Source: Chrysopilus asiliformis (taxonomy: Eukaryota > Arthropoda > Insecta > Diptera > Rhagionidae). Taken from it: a stretch of 64,000 nt of DNA. The DNA lies in contig OZ035960.1 of the NCBI GenBank assembly GCA_964034945.1, forward strand, positions 45,425,002-45,489,001, written 5' to 3'. Position 1 is the stretch's first letter, and every line of letters starts with the position of its first letter. Under the pieces are notes generated by a model. That model saw only the letters and a list, made by a program, of their open reading frames with translations. It was not told where the DNA came from and made no database searches. Position numbers and translations under genes: made by a program. Shown piece by piece: positions 1-12,377 of the stretch.

Positions 1-373
1 CAACATAGGCATACGGAAAAGTAGCGCGAGGGGTGTGGGGGGAGTAAGGGGAGGGGTAAAGTGATTTCGAAACTTAGTTTTTGCGATATGTTACTCTTTC
101 GCGGGGAAACTACTGAACCGATTGGCCTGATAGATGTTCATCGGGGGTCCAGCCCCAACACAGACCCATTAAAAAGTAGCCCGAGAGGTGGGGGAGTAAG
201 GGGAGTGGGTAAAGTGTTCTTGAAACTTAGCTCTTCCTGTGTTAAATGCGCGGCCGGAGGGAGCGTATAATTCGAGGCCGAAGGCCGAGGAGCGGGGGGA
301 GGGCGAAGACCGAAGACCGACGTGGAGAGGGAGGCCGAAGACAGGCGAGGCTGTTCGGGGTGCAGCCCCTAGT
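1..373 (+). mobile_element. 3' part of a Helitron-like element, cut by the window edge
   Basis: The body (1-235) is shared with three other places in the window (24326-24797, 46283-46712 reversed, 58545-58945), including the phrase 'gaaccgattggcctga' and G-rich 'gtaaggggaggg' stretches. The last 130 bases are unusually G+C rich. They end in a short hairpin (GGGG-TGCA-CCCC, about 357-369) followed at once by CTAGT. A short hairpin then CTRR-T is the usual Helitron 3' end. Other copies also end in CTAGT. There is no Rep/helicase coding sequence, so it is non-autonomous. The small open frame at 61-270 is a by-product of the repeat. Confidence 0.55.
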
Positions 374-3300
374 ATTTAAATAAAAGAGGTTGTTTTTTTA
401 ATGTATTTTGTTTAGTATTTTTACATGAAATTAAAATTCGTGATTTTTGTTTGGCTCTACGGTGAAAATTAGGATGCGAAAGGGTTAAGTGCGTCAATGT
501 CAAATTAATGCAAATGAAAATTTAATCTGTGAACATCAATCCAGCAAAAAGGGGAATTTCCCAAAAAAAAAAAAATATTATATTTCAACAGAATTTTACT
601 GGAACCAAAGAGCGTCCACATTATACGTAGACAATTCAATGGAAAAAATTTATTTGTTCACATTACTGGAACGTACACATTATAGAGTGTCCAGATTACT
701 GAGACCACACTGTATTTTATCATCAAATTCCGTATCATCAAATTTCGTAACATCAAATTCCGATCAGAGCAAAAACTTTTTTTTTAAATTATATCACGCA
801 GAGCGTTGTGGCTTATTTATTTCTCGAAACTGTGCCAAAATGATACATTTTAATATAGAAATACTTATATTTTCTTGTTCTTCACAACAATCACCCAAAA
901 CCGCACCTCAGCCAATTAATTAAAGCCCAATTGTAGCAAAACAAGTTCAGGTCATAAGCTGAAATACACCAGGATAAATTCTTTTATTATTGGCGAAAAG
1001 CCTTGAGAAATAATCACCTGTTAAATGTGAAAACCAATTCATTGAAAACGTGGAGTTTGTTTACGTGATTTATTTAGTATTACTAAACTGTCTGTTAAAC
1101 GCCATTGAACTTTATTTAATATCGAAACTTTTTTTTTAAAATACATGTGATTAATACAAAATAACTAGCAAAGGACAAATTTTTTTCCATTATTTTTTTA
1201 CAACTATTTTACCATTCAGTTTTATTGAGTTTAAAAAGTTACTATTTTAAGTAGGTACATATAATTAATGTTAAAAAATTATATTTTTGTTCGTTTGATT
1301 ACATTTTTGGCTATTTTAAGGTCCTAAAAATCCTCTTTTTCGGCCTAGTCACATTTTCTCTCGTTAGGTATTTATTTGCAGTTTACTCAAAAATAAATTC
1401 CTAAATGCAGTTTACTCAAAAAGAAATTCCTACACAATTCAAAAAGAAATGTCGATCCATTCTTTTAGAAAAAAAAGTTTCATATCTACTAGTCAACAGA
1501 TGCCAGGATAACTTATTCTATTAAATACAAGATGGGTCTTTTCAAATACAGGCTGTTTTAATCAGGCAATACTTTTATATTTGAATTTGAATGTGCAGAA
1601 TCCAAAATTCGAATTCATTTCAAAAACATCTATTTTGAATTCAATCGAGTGAGTGGATAAAAAAAAAAAAGTTTTATAAAAAACGACCGTTTTGTTGTGC
1701 AAATATTCTTGTTGGCAAAGATTCTTTTACACTCAAATAGCCTAGGGCGAAATTTCGTATTTGTGTATAAAAAAGAAAAGTTTAATTTTTTTTTCAATTT
1801 TTTTTTAAAAGGATAAAAGGTAGCACTTACACTGAAATCTTTTTTAGAATTGTCCTTTTTTTGACTCTTATACAAAAAAAAATGTGTACGCGTATCCTTT
1901 CTTAAATTTCTTTCCTAATGAAGTTTACGTTATTCACTGAAACTAAAAAAAAAATCACCTATTTTGGAAAGAATTTCTGTTATGATGTGAATTTTTCACT
2001 AAGAGCACGTCTTATTTGATTGAGGCGAAAGGATAACTTTTATAGGATTAAGATAACGCCCTGGTATCTACAAACACATCACTTATATATAGAAATTTCG
2101 TGAAAAGATCCAAAGATGACTTTTTTTTCCTGGGATACTTTTCCTATTCTTCAAGGATTTTTTTCTTCCTTCTCTTTAATGCTGTGTGCACAAGTGTATC
2201 ACAGATGGGGTATATTTGACTCGTATTATAACCCCAACGGCTTTGATTTATCTTTTAACGCCAAGATAAATGGTTTATTGTTTCAAAACATAATTAACTT
2301 TTCTTAAACGTTAGCGGTTATTTTGTTTGTATGCGTGTGAATCCTCTTCTTTTTTTATTATTAATATATTATTTTTCCCTTCTTTTTTCCATTTTAGATT
2401 ATATGATATAAAACTTTTTCGATTTTATCGACTTTAATGAAAAATTATTGGCACTTTTAAGTGAGGATGACTATACGGACATCGATGTCTCGTTATCATC
2501 TAATCAATCCTAAACTTCTTTACTGCAAAATTCTTTCTATTATAAAAATATTGAAATTTACACAACGCGATAAATTATATTACATTTGGCGAAGAATAAA
2601 AATTCAAAATAAAAATGGTTGATAAATTGAAACCGTTAACTGTTGCTTATGTTGGTAAGATACTTTTAAACCGTGTTCATAATACCAAGAGAACCGAATG
2701 GAAAACGTTGCTTCGCGCTCGAATCTTCACAGGTGACTAAAGTTAGGCAAGTCGATACAGACCCAACCAACCTAACAAAATATCAACTACCATGAGGAAT
2801 GGAACGATAGACTAGACGATACCAGCATAAAAATGTATCTGGCATCTATAGGCAACATTCAATGATGGTCTATCTATAGTACACCGCACCATGAAGTACT
2901 ATTCCAGAAATCCACACGATTATAGAAGCCATCAGACCAAGTAACTGCTGACTTTGGTACCACCTCGCCAACCTCAATATGATAGTGTTATCATCATTTC
3001 TACCATCATTCGCTCAGCATTCTTTAATACCATCATTCGTCATCATCTTCATCATCATCATCATCACTTCCATTGCCACCGTTGTAATATCTCTTAGTGA
3101 ATTTCCTCTGGACACCAATGGAACTCGATTTTGGTAGCATTCCACTACCAAAAACACCTCAATTCTTCGAAGAAATCGTGCACATGCAGTGATTGTTTTC
3201 AGTGGGTCACAACTTCTTAAAGGCAGTTAGGAATCCGTTCGTTGCCGCGAAATACGTAACAAACATAACCTCAAATTGGAATTCGGTTGAATACCTTTTA

Positions 3301-3708
3301 TGTTAGGAAAACCGTTTCTTCCAGCCAACATATTTGAGTGTGGTGGATTTGTTTACAAAAACGTTCCATGTTCCAACAAACCTCCAACGTCATTTTATGT
3401 GCCCAATTTTACTTGCCTTGCGTCCGAAGAGAAATTCTTGTCTGCGAAAACGTGACTGGAATATTATGCTCACGGTTTTTGAACAAATGGAATGGATTTT
3501 GGAATTGTATCAGTGTTAACATCTTTCTTTGTTTTTCCAATGGAAAGAGGAAATGCTTTGGAAGGAATTGGAATGCTACTCAAACTCAGGGTAGAATTCA
3601 GGATCGAATCCTTTGATTTCCGTATTTTTAATCCGTTTTAGACAAAAAGTTTTCGTCGGACAAAAGAATTAGGTACGCCATGGTGTTTGAGACAAGAAAA
3701 AAAATTTC
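374..3708. other. A+T-rich sequence without a recognised gene
   Basis: No reading frame has recognisable domains or plausible splice-linked extension. The 144-codon frame at 489-923 and the 81-codon frame at 1630-1875 (minus) are low-complexity, Lys/Phe/Ser-rich and unlike a conserved protein. The stretch holds a tandem duplication (1377-1432) and a short CAT/CTT trinucleotide run near 3037-3067. Two overlapping frames at 3334-3616 support nothing. Confidence 0.5.
1377..1432 (+). repeat. 27-bp unit duplicated in tandem
   Basis: The segment 'tgcagtttactcaaaaa' plus 'aaattcct' occurs twice head to tail with one mismatch (t/g). It is a simple local duplication with no coding content. Confidence 0.7.
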
Positions 3709-3790
3709 CGTTAACGGATTTTCATCAAAAGTTGATAGGATCGCCCCTCTTCCAGGACCAAACATCTCGGCGGTCAATTTAACATCAATT
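3709..3790 (+). repeat. Fragment of a dispersed repeat shared with 40.4 kb
   Basis: The run 'gttaacggattt' followed by 'aaaagttgataggatcg' and then 'aggacc.aacat' occurs here and at about 40410-40465. The 40.4 kb copy continues into a CAGA-type tetranucleotide run; this one does not. It is probably an old fragment of the same non-coding element. Confidence 0.5.
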
Positions 3791-4102
3791 TAACATATTG
3801 CGTGGAGTCGCCGAGGCGGAGCCACTTTTCAAGGAATGACTATCAAAATTTCATAGAAAAAACATACGAGTGAAAAATTATTGGTTTATTCAACTACATT
3901 TCGTGATTAACCAACAATACAATGAACATGATGAAATCAACTACGAATATAACTAAATCAACTATCCAGCGTGATACAATCAACTAACGACTCATCGTTG
4001 ATTGAAATTTTTTAGGGATTACGGAAATTGTTGATTTTAATGAAAAATGTAGTTGATTTAAATATGAATTCGTGATACATTGATCACCAACGTGTTAAGT
4101 AG

Positions 4103-4283
4103 TGAATCCTTGTTTCATAAACCCATCCGCCCACCAATCCGCGCCCAGGTGCCTTGAAATCCAGGCTTCATTCTGTGGAATAAACTGGACCATGAATCAG
4201 ATTTACTCGACATAATTAAGCCTAGAACTCAAGACACCTGGGCGAGGACTGGTGGGCGAATGGGAGTATGAAACAAGGATTCA
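4103..4283. mobile_element. Short foldback (MITE-like) element
   Basis: The first about 50 bases starting 'tgaatccttgtttcata' are repeated as an imperfect inverted copy at 4235-4283. Both arms share 'cgcccacca' and 'cgcccaggtg' blocks. The central 80 bases are unique. The element is 181 bp long and non-coding. No clean target duplication was seen, so the superfamily is open. Confidence 0.6.
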
Positions 4284-6891
4284 ATGGTTAAACACAAACA
4301 GTATAATCGTTCTGATTGATTGAGCAATATTTTGCCCTCCAATATGCCGCGTAAACACTGGAGTTCGCGAATAGTTCGCAAAGACGTTCATACCAACCAA
4401 AGTTTTATTCATGTTCCCCTTATCCCTCCCCCACCACCGCTTTATCACCACTACCGCCCCTTCCCCAAAAATATGACGTGAACCGTCAGGTTCTGCCCAC
4501 TCTAACACAAACCCTTTATCGTAAAAGGCAAAAATGTAGAAAATGTTTTTACATTGACCAACTGTGATTTGTAGCTTATTATATTAGAAATATTTTTATG
4601 TGATTTGTTATTGGTTTGGTCAGATTGGCGCTAGCTTTTTGCTTTGGCTAATAATATCGCGATATTATCAAAAATAGTACTTTTGTTTGACGAATTTATG
4701 GTGGTAAACAGTGTTTAGAATGCGATTTTAAATAACTTTTCCATACATCAAATCCCAATTAAAGTACATTTTATGTAGATTCACAAAAATTCCAACTTTG
4801 AAATCAAATTAGAAACATCTTATCAACTTGTCGGCAAATCATAAACTATTCGTAATCTCGTCAACGGCAGGTATGTGGACAGGAAAAATAAAATACAAGA
4901 TTTTAAAAAGACCCTACATTATAACTCGAAGCTAAAAACTTGTTTATTCAAAACTCTCAAATACTTAAAAATTCTATAAAGATATAACTGTAAGATTAAA
5001 ACATAATGCCTAGCATAACTTAAATATTCCCCGAAAAATGAAACCTCTTACGTGTTAAAAAAAATCTCGTATCTCCTATTCATAGGTGACTATTTGCGTA
5101 TGGGTTTGTTTATGGAGGAAGAAAAAAACCTCAGCAAAGAACTTCACATGAAAAAGAATTCAAAACTCGGTAATTTGTACGTGCTTAAGCCTATTTCGTA
5201 TTTTTTTTATTTATTATATTTTTATGTTTTGTTTTGTGCTACAAAATTATGAGAGAGCCGATAAGAGGATCACGATAAATTTCCAATTATTATCTAAAAC
5301 CACGACCTATCCCAGTTAAAAGATGAGATTTTTATTTTCTATGCTTGGGTACGGGAAACAACAAGGAAGAAAAACCCGTCCAAGTAACGAATGAATTCCA
5401 ATAAGACACTTTTAGGCTAACGTGTATTGAATTTGAAAATTCTATGTCAGCTGAAATGTTCGTTTCGTTATGGGTTTATGTTTTGTGTGGCTGCGGATGG
5501 AGGCATTGATGTTTCGGGATAAAGTCAACCACGAATGAATTGTTGTGGCTTTTACCAGCATTATTCAAAGAACTCTTTGAAGGAGATTGTCGTCATTTAG
5601 ATTTCACAGATTTCCATATTCAGCAGTTTTTCAAGTTCTACTTATCATTATCCTTATCGTATTGTTCTCTGATATGAAATTTTTTCTTTAATTTTCACAT
5701 ATTTTTTATTTGAATTTTTTTTTCGCTTATGACAATAGCGCACACAACCTCATATTATATTGACTTACTTGGATATCTGGGATGTAAAACAATCCCTCAT
5801 AGGACAAAAAAAGAATGAGATTCTTGAACTTTTTTAACTTTGATAGTACGTACTCGTATGTAAGGTAATTTTTTCGTTTTGTATTACCAACCAACAGCAT
5901 GTATAGAAACTTCTATGCGTCTTGCCTAGATTTCAAGCTACTTTATTTATTTCTTGATTCCTATTTGGCATCACACCCTGTTTCTCTTGTCATTCATCCA
6001 GCGATGACGGTGTATTTCTTAGATTCCTGGATTTGTTATTCTCTGTGTCGCGATATGCTCTGCCCCCCCTACACAAGGTACGTGAAAGGAATTTTATCAG
6101 TCCTTAAGGAGGATATAAATTCTTAGTTGATGGTTCCCGGTTTTGCCGTTCACTTCCCTTAACAGTTCATGCTCCCGGTATTTTGTATTTTAATGTTTTA
6201 CCTTATCCACCGACGACGGCGGCGTTGTATGTAGACCGTCGGTCGTCGTTATGTTCTATACGTCTGACGTGCACTTTTGCTCCTGTAGAATTCGTACAAC
6301 CTCGCCGGAATGATAAACGAATTCAAGTTGAACGGAAATCGGATGTCTGCCTAATTTTAATGTCCTTCCACAATAAAACTAGATGAAGAAGCAATGGCAA
6401 CTAGAACGGGAATTTCATTTCTTATTTGACAAGAATTCTGTTAGATGGAAAAGGATGTGACTGATTAAAATGATTTTCTTCCAATTGCACTTCCCGAAGG
6501 AGTTCTTCCAGAATACTACTGAATGAATTGAAATACACGACTGGTTTGATTTGGTATTTTTTTCTCGTTTACAGTACTTTCAGATCGTTAGGGTTAACAG
6601 GCCAATCGAGAATAATCTCTGCCTAATGTATTCAACCGTAATCAAGGACTCTTTCACATAGCTTTGAATTAAATAAAGTAATTTCGTAGAACCTTAATTT
6701 ATTTTATTTGCATCGGGTTCGATGTGGTGGTTTTAAGAAATATTATTGAAATATTTCGAGTCTTTGGAGAGTTGCATTGTAATTCTAAGGCACAAAAATG
6801 TTCTTTAAAGTACTTTTATGAGACAGCATAAAAATAGTTTAATCTTGGAGTATTGAAAAATTAAATGTATTAAATATTTTTATACTCTATA
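4284..6891. other. A+T-rich sequence without a recognised gene
   Basis: No recognisable coding sequence or RNA gene. Frames at 5052-5252, 5899-6126 and 6183-6386 were read and match nothing I know; they lack a splice context or a conserved motif. A somewhat G+C-richer patch (6180-6330) is not obviously coding. Confidence 0.45.
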
Positions 6892-7461
6892 TAATATCGT
6901 CGGCTAAGAGTGAAATTGTACCAAGTCCATTATACCATATTTTTCAGAAGAGCAATGAAAACCTTGTTAAATCAATTTGATTTTCATTTAACCCTTTCGG
7001 TACATGTTTTTTCTGTGGGTTTTAAAAATACTCTGTATATAAATTAATGATGTTTAAGCTATTAGTATTAATTTAAAACAAAAAAAAAATTTGAAAAAAA
7101 AAATTAAAAATTTTAATTTTTTTCAAATACGTCCACTGTGGTCCAGCTTTTTACTCAAAAAATCAAAATTGGGTCAAAAATGCACTTAATGGTGCACTGA
7201 ATGAGAATAGAGTGTTGAAAATAAATAAATAATAAGACAATTAAAATTTTTTAGCATGATGCCATATGGCATCAAAATACCGAAAGGGTTAAAGAAAACA
7301 GAGTCTCATTTAAAGAAAACTGAACCCTATTTGATTCTCATTTAAAGAAAACTCAGTGTCATTGAAAGAGAATCAAAACGATTTAACAAGGTTTTCATTG
7401 CTCTTCTGGAAAATTATACCAAATGGACTTAGTACAATTTCACTCTTGGCCGACGATATTA
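6892..7461. mobile_element. Foldback element with about 100-bp arms
   Basis: The left arm (6892-6990, beginning 'taatatcgtcggc') is matched by an inverted copy ending at 7461. Both contain 'agaagagcaatgaaaacc' and 'gagtgaaattgta'. The middle holds three or four copies of 'catttaaagaaaac' and is interrupted by a TTAA-flanked insertion (6992-7288). The element is non-coding. Confidence 0.7.
6992..7288. mobile_element. piggyBac-type MITE nested in the foldback element
   Basis: The 297-bp unit starts CCCTTTCGGTA and ends with its inverse TACCGAAAGGG. It is flanked on both sides by TTAA (6988-6991 and 7289-7292). TTAA duplication and a CCC-starting terminus are piggyBac hallmarks. Removing one TTAA plus the insert restores 'catttaaagaaaac', the motif repeated three more times just downstream, which supports the inferred boundaries. 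No transposase is present. Confidence 0.75.
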
Positions 7462-7464
7462 GAT

Positions 7465-7880
7465 TCAGTATATCGTTTGTAACGCGTCGAACCAATCATC
7501 GGACACAAAAATGAACTACACCAGGGTGTTAGGGATGACAAAAGATTTTTTTTTCCGCATATCCGTCCGTCCGTCCGTCTGTCTATTTGTCCGTCTGTCT
7601 ATCTGTCCATCTGTTTGTCTGTCCATGAACATCATAACTTTCGAAATGATTGAGCTAGAAACTTCAAATTTTGTATAGTTCCCTTTCTCGTTAATGGGAA
7701 ATCGGACCATTATTTCCCACCTATCCCAGACAAACGAAACGGTTTTTTTTACAATTTTCTCGAAAACCGTGAGTCCTATTGAAAAATTTAGGAAGGTAAA
7801 AAGTGTTTAGAATATGATTTTACATAACAGTTCCATACATAAAAATCCAATCGGAACTATCATTCCCCCCTCTCGCATAC
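7465..7880 (-). repeat. Degenerate copy of dispersed repeat family B, with GTCC/GTCT run
   Basis: It shares the order of blocks seen at 19.2, 28.4, 35.3 and 60.9 kb: 'gtttgtaacgc', 'acacaaaaatgaa', a tetranucleotide run of GTCC/GTCT (7560-7625), 'attgagctagaaacttcaa', then 'ccatacat.aaaatccaat'. It is more diverged than the other copies. The small frame at 7516-7710 (minus) is the translated tetranucleotide repeat, not a gene. Confidence 0.6.
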
Positions 7881-8389
7881 AAATGGATTTTTTTTTCATA
7901 AAAAATTTGTCTGCCCTCGTATAGAGTATTTGGCGATCGTAGCTTTTCTTATGTTATATTTATTATTTTACACACTTTTGTGATTATTACTGTCAGTACG
8001 TACTCCGCTTGGCAAATCGCAAATTCAATTGAACGCGTTTGTAAATTAAATATTTTGAAATTTTCAGGGTTAAATCAACATTTTCTAAGAAGTCTCTCTG
8101 GGATGTTGTCAGTGGTGTTTTCCTACGCGTTAACTTTAATTGTATACACTTAATAGACAATAACGTTGGCAACCGAGTTGATGTATATAATGTAGACTTT
8201 GGCATAGATAATGTCGACTTTTCGTAGCCAATGTAAAGTTTCTGATACTTGTCAAAACAAATTCATCAGTCAATACGTGACCATCAGAAATTTCATCTTT
8301 TAAAATATGCCAGACAGACAAAAAAAAACAAAGCTCGTAAAGAGCTGGGCGGTGATTTACTTCCGTCTATGAACACGTTAACTCTCAAC

Positions 8390-11300
8390 GTGTGTTCAAT
8401 ATATTGAAGTGTGTTCAATATATTGAAGGTTGTTCAATATATTGAAGGGTGTTCAATATATTGAAGGGTGTTCAATATATTGAAGGGTGGTCAATATATT
8501 GGAGGGTGTTCAATATATTGGAGGGTGTTCAATATATTGAAGGGTGTTCAATATATTGAAGTGTGTTCAATATATTGAAGGGTGTTCAATATATTGAAGG
8601 TTGTTCAATATATTGAAGGGTGTTCAATATATTGAAGTGTGTTCAATATATTGAAGGTTGTTCAATATATTGAAGGGTGTTCAATATATTGAAGGGTGTT
8701 CAATATATTGAAGGGTGTTCAATATATTGAAGGGTGTTCAATATATTGAAAGGTGTTCAATATATTGAAGAGTGTTCAATATATTGAAGGGTGTTCAATA
8801 TATTGAACGGTGGTCAATATATTGAAGGGTGGTCAATATATTGGAGGGTGTTCAATATATTGAAGGGTGTTCAATATATTGAAGGGTGTTCAATATATTG
8901 AAAGGTGGTCAATATATTGAAGGGTGTTCAATATATTGAAGTGTGTTCAATATATTGAAGGGTGTTCAATATATTGAAGGTTGTTCAATATATTGAATGT
9001 TGTTCAATATATCGAAGGGTGTTCAATATATTGAAGGTTTAATATATTGAAGGGTGCTCAATATATTGAACGGTGGTCAATATATTGAACGGTGGTCAAT
9101 ATATTGAAAGTTGTTCAATATATTAAAGGGTGTTCAATATATTGAAGGTTGTTCAATATATTGAAGGTTGTTCAATATATTGAAGAGTGTTCAATGTATT
9201 GAACGGTGGTCAATATATTGAAGGGTGTTCAATATATTGAAGGTTGTGAAGGGTGTTCAATATATTGAAAGTTGTTCAATATATTGAAAGTTTAATATAT
9301 TGAATGGTGTTCAATATATTGAAGGTTGTTCAATATATTGAAGGGTGTTCAATATATTGAAGTGTGTTCAATATATTGAAGGTTGTTCAATATATTGAAT
9401 GTTGTTCAATATATCGAAGGGTGTTCAATATATTGAAGGTTTAATATATTGAAGGGTGCTCAATATATTGAACGGTGGTCAATATATTGAAGGGTGTTTA
9501 ATATATTGAAGGTTTTGAAGGGTGTTCAATATATTGAAGTGTGTTCAATATATTGAAGGTTGTTCAATATATTGAATGTTGTTCAATATATTGAACAACC
9601 TTGAATATATTGAAGGGTGTTCAATACTCGAACGGTGGTCAATATATTGAACGGTGGTCAATATATTGAAAGTTGTTCAATATATTAAAGGGTGTTCAAT
9701 ATATTGAAGGTTGTTCAATATATTGAAGGTTGTTCAATATATTGAAGAGTGTTCAATGTATTGAACGGTGGTCAATATATTGAAGGGTGTTCAATATATT
9801 GAACGGTGGTCAATATATTGAAAGTTGTTCAATATATTGAAGGGTGTTCAATATATTGAAGGTTGTGAAGGGTGTTCAATATATTGAAAGTTGTTCGATA
9901 TATTGAAGGTTTAATATATCGAAGGGTGTTCAATATATTGAACGGTGGTCAATATATTGAAGGGTGTTCAATATATTAAAGGGTGTTCAATATATTGAAG
10001 GTTTTGAAGGGTGTTCAATATATTGAAGGGTGTTCAATATATTGAAGGTTGTTCAATATATTGAAGGTTGTTCAATATATTGAATGGTGTTCAATATATT
10101 GAACGGTGGTCAATATATTGAAGGTTGTTCAATATATTGAATGGTGTTCAATATATTGAACGGTGGTCAATATATTGAAGGTTGTTCAATATATTGAAGG
10201 GTGTTCAATATATTGAATGGTGTTCAATATATTGAACGGTGGTCAATATATTGAAGGTTGTTCAATATATTGAAGGGTGTTCAATATATTAAAGGGTGTT
10301 CAATATATTGAAGGTTCAATATATTGAATGTTGTTCAATATATTGAACGGTGGTCAATATATTGAAAGTTGTTCCATATATTGAAGGTTGTTCAATATAT
10401 TGAAAGGTGTTCAATATATTGAAGGGTGTTCAATATATTGAAGGGTGTTCAATATATTGAAGGGTGTTCAATATATTGAAGGGTGTTCAATATATTGAAG
10501 GGTGTTCAATATATTGAACGGTGGTCAATATATTGAAGGGTGTTCAATATATTGAAGGGTGTTCAATATATTGAAGGGTGTTCAATATATTGAACGTTGT
10601 GTTCAATATATTGAAGGGTGTTCAATATATTGAAGGGTGTTCAATATATTGAAGGGTGTTCAATATATTGAAGGGTGTTCAATATATTGAAGGTTTTGAA
10701 GGGTGTTCAATATATTGAAGGTTGTTCAATAAATTGAAGGTTGTTCAATATAATGAAGGGTGTTCAATATATTGAACGGTGGTCAATATATTGAAGGATG
10801 TTCAATATATTGAAGGTTGTTCAATATATTGAAGGTTGTTCAATATATTGAAGGGTGTTCAATATATTGTAGAGTGTTCAATATATTGAAGGTTGTTCAA
10901 TATATTGAACGGTGGTCAATATATTGAAGGGTGTTCAATATATTGAACGGTGGTCAATATATTGTAAGTTCAATATATTGAAGGGTGTTCAATATATTGA
11001 AGGGTGTTCAATATATTGAAGGGTGTTCAATATATTGAAGGGTGTTCAATATATTGAAGGGTGTTCAATATATTGAAGGGTGTTCAATATATTGAAGGGT
11101 GTTCAATATATTGAACGGTGGTCAATATATTGAAGGATGTTCAATATATTGAAGGGTGTTCAATATATTGAAGGGTGTTCAATATATTGAACGTTGTGTT
11201 CAATATATTGAAGGGTGTTCAATATATTGAAGGGTGTTCAATATATTGAAGGGTGTTCAATATATTGAACGGTGGTCAATATATTGAAGGGTGTTCAATA

Positions 11301-11961
11301 TATTGAACGGTGTTCAATATATTGAAGGGTGTTCAATATATTGAACGGTGGTCAATATATTGAAGGGTGTTCAATATATTGAAGGTTTTGAAGGGTGTTC
11401 AATATATTGAAGGTTGTGAAGGGTGTTCAATATATTGAAAGTTGAAGGGTGTTCAATATATTGAAGGGTGTTCAATATATTGAAGTGTTTCAATATATTG
11501 AAGGGTGTTCAATATATTGAAGTGTGTTCAATATATTGAAGGTTGTTCAATATATTGAATGTTGTTCAATATATTGAACGGTGGTCAATATATTGAAAGT
11601 TGTTCAATATATTGAAGGGTGGTCAATATATTGAAGTGTGTTCAATATATTGAAGGTTGTTCAATATATTGAATGTTGTTCAATATATTGAACGGTGGTC
11701 AATATATTGAACGGTGGTCAATATATTGAAAGTTGTTCAATATATTGAAGGTTGTTCAATATATTGAAGGGTGTTCAATATATTGAAGGGTGTTCAATAT
11801 ATTGAATGGTGTTCAATATATTGAACAGTAGTCAATATATTGAAGGGTGTTCAATATATTGAAGGTTGTTCAATATATTGAAGGGTGGTCAATATATTGA
11901 ACGGTGATCAATATATTGAAAGTTGTTCAATATATTGAAGGGTCTTCAATATATTGAAGGG
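8390..11961. repeat. Satellite array, 19-bp unit around a palindrome
   Basis: About 185-190 head-to-tail copies of TTCAATATATTGAAGGGTG occupy 3.57 kb. Each unit is a 14-bp perfect palindrome (TTCAATATATTGAA) plus a 5-base spacer. Spacer variants are mainly gggtg, ggttg, gtgtg and agttg, plus a 'cggtgg' class that changes one flanking T to G and leaves a 12-bp core. Occasional units are shortened, for example 'gaaggtttaatatattg' and 'gaaggttttgaaggg'. Blocks of variants recur at offsets of 402 and 562 bp, so a higher-order structure exists between about 8970 and 9790. The array ends abruptly at the sequence read as a decayed RAB3GAP1 exon. Confidence 0.97.
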
Positions 11962-11962
11962 A

Positions 11963-12084
11963 TATATGGGAGATTCTTCTTGGTGCTCCAACTTAGCTTT
12001 GGTGCTACAAGAGCCTGTTTGGCAAGAATTTTTGGAGTCGATCTGAGTTCTTAGTGGCAGCAACAGCACGATTACCTTTAAGGG
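11963..12084 (+). pseudogene. Possible decayed RAB3GAP1 exon abutting the satellite
   Basis: One frame from 11963 reads YMGDSSWCSNLALVLQEP then VWQEFLESI before a stop at 12044. A second frame then reads WQQQHDYL, a stop and G. As I remember the family, the residues just before the LLHQKLQMLN block include a W-x-E-F segment and about ten residues later W...PG. Here the same order appears, ending in phase 2, the phase that exon 14746 needs. Two in-frame stops and one frameshift argue for a relic. A weak donor at 12037, also in phase 2, would instead make a shorter working exon. The family match is from memory, so this is tentative. Confidence 0.35.
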
Positions 12085-12377
12085 TTAGAAGCAGGGATGT
12101 CGCATGGGCTAAATTTTTCGTATTCACTTTTTTGTTTGAGGGCTAAAAACAACCGCTCTACAAACATTTGAGTCGATAGCGATCAAAGCAGCATTTCTAA
12201 CAATTTCAGGATATTTTAGCAATTCTTTGTAACAGATAATCAAATTTTTAAACTTTTCAGTATTGTTGTACGAAATTTCAATTTAGAGAATTTCAGCTTT
12301 TTACTTTGAAATTTAAACTTAAAGTATAAAGTTTAGCTTTTGAGAAAGAGTCGAAAAATCATTTTTAAAACACGTCG

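Noticed and set aside
489..923. 144-codon frame
   Set aside because: A+T-driven composition, a poly-A derived Lys run, no domain and no partner exon.
8390..11961. CRISPR-like regular array
   Set aside because: The 5-base spacers are far too short and repetitive, the unit is a simple palindromic satellite, and the context is an insect nuclear genome.
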